From Cryoendolithus antarcticus (Eukaryota > Ascomycota > Dothideomycetes > Cladosporiales > Cladosporiaceae), in assembly GCA_002077065.1 (NCBI GenBank), contig NAJO01000016.1:744001-808000 (forward strand): a stretch of 64,000 nucleotides of DNA. Reading direction: 5' to 3'. Both the position numbers and the translations under genes were made by a program. This document shows positions 63,674 through 64,000 of this stretch, piece by piece. Position 1 is the first letter of the stretch, and each line of letters begins with the position of its first letter. The notes under the pieces are model-generated. The model made no database searches. It saw only the letters and a program-made list of their open reading frames with translations, and was not told the DNA's origin.

Positions 63674-64000
63674 ATGAAGCTCCTCCTCTCCACCGGGTAA
63701 GGGAACATTCCTCGATCCTCCCGCTTAGCAATCGCTGACAGTGATGTAGGAACATCATGGGCGGCGGCTCTTCCATCCGACCGTCCACGAGCCAAAAGAC
63801 GAATGCCGAACTCATTTCCTCACTTCGCGCAAACTTCGAGCAGTCGGCCAAAGACCAAGCCAATGGCCATGTGAACGGGGTGAGTAACGGCGACGCGACT
63901 CCGAAGAAGGCGGCGTACAGCGCCTGGACCTCACAAGACAGCAAGGACGAGCTTCAGATCCCTACTCTGTCCTTCACGCACTCAGCCCTCGAGGAGCCGC
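63674..64000 (+). CDS. 5' part of an unidentified gene, cut by the window edge
   Basis: Exon 1 63674..63696 encodes MKLLLSTG in phase 2; a 53-nt intron (GTAAGG, CTGAC branch, TGTAG) leads to exon 2 at 63750, which continues NIMGGGSSIRPSTSQKTNAE and then LISSLRANFEQSAKDQ, and stays open to 64000. If the first exon were not used, the ATG at 63757 would give a MGGGSS start with a myristoylation-like Gly2. After residue ~60 the sequence is polar (AYSAWTSQDSKDELQ). No family is recognised from 80-90 residues; the gene continues beyond the window. Confidence 0.6.

Noticed and set aside
1..64000. Repeat-induced point mutation or transposon relics
   Set aside because: No AT-rich, TpA-biased blocks, long terminal repeats or transposase/reverse-transcriptase motifs were seen by eye.

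Overview
The window is nuclear DNA from a filamentous ascomycete (Pezizomycotina, most likely Dothideomycetes). The evidence is GT..AG introns of about 48-200 nt, with branch sites of the CTGAC/CTAAC type in many of them, a group I G-alpha subunit ending in CGLI, and a mixture of conserved eukaryotic housekeeping genes with secreted Ser/Thr-rich and Cys-rich fungal proteins. The class is an inference from gene content; no species is claimed. No operons, CRISPR arrays, intact transposons or viral genes were seen.

Layout, left to right. 1-11 kb is mostly accessory: an MFS transporter, a small membrane protein, a secreted PAN/apple-like wall protein, an FAD monooxygenase, a short F-box-like protein and a cupin. 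11-25.4 kb is housekeeping with some lineage-specific genes: PIG-F/GPI11 (GPI anchors), a BTB protein, a coiled-coil protein, the HCS1/IGHMBP2 helicase, a PEX24/PEX28-type peroxin, a short-chain dehydrogenase, translin and TIM9. 27-30 kb holds a SAC7-type RhoGAP. 30.8-35.6 kb holds a secreted Cys-rich protein, a GPI-anchored Ser/Thr-rich wall protein and a 41-residue spliced microprotein. 36-46.7 kb holds a very long LRR protein, the G-alpha subunit and a LIM protein. 48.8-54.1 kb is a decaying stretch: a BTB gene with two apparent frameshifts and a 57-nt coding minisatellite, a C-terminal fragment of a third BTB copy, and a haloacid dehalogenase with several lesions. Inside it lies an intact NHP2. 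54.3-63.4 kb is dense housekeeping again: tRNA-Leu(UAA), MIC10, URB2/NPA2, MAF1 and the AP-1 sigma subunit. The window ends inside a further gene.

Themes. Ribosome and RNA polymerase functions cluster at 51-61 kb (NHP2, a tRNA gene, URB2, and MAF1, which represses the polymerase that makes tRNA). Mitochondrial import and cristae proteins (TIM9, MIC10), surface and GPI functions (GPI11, the GPI-anchored protein, the secreted proteins) and signalling or polarity genes (G-alpha, RhoGAP, LIM) are the other groups. Several gene pairs are divergent with short shared promoters (HCS1/peroxin, MIC10/URB2, AP-1 sigma/terminal gene). Exon boundaries were worked out by hand from splice signals, reading phase and family similarity known from memory; no database search was run.
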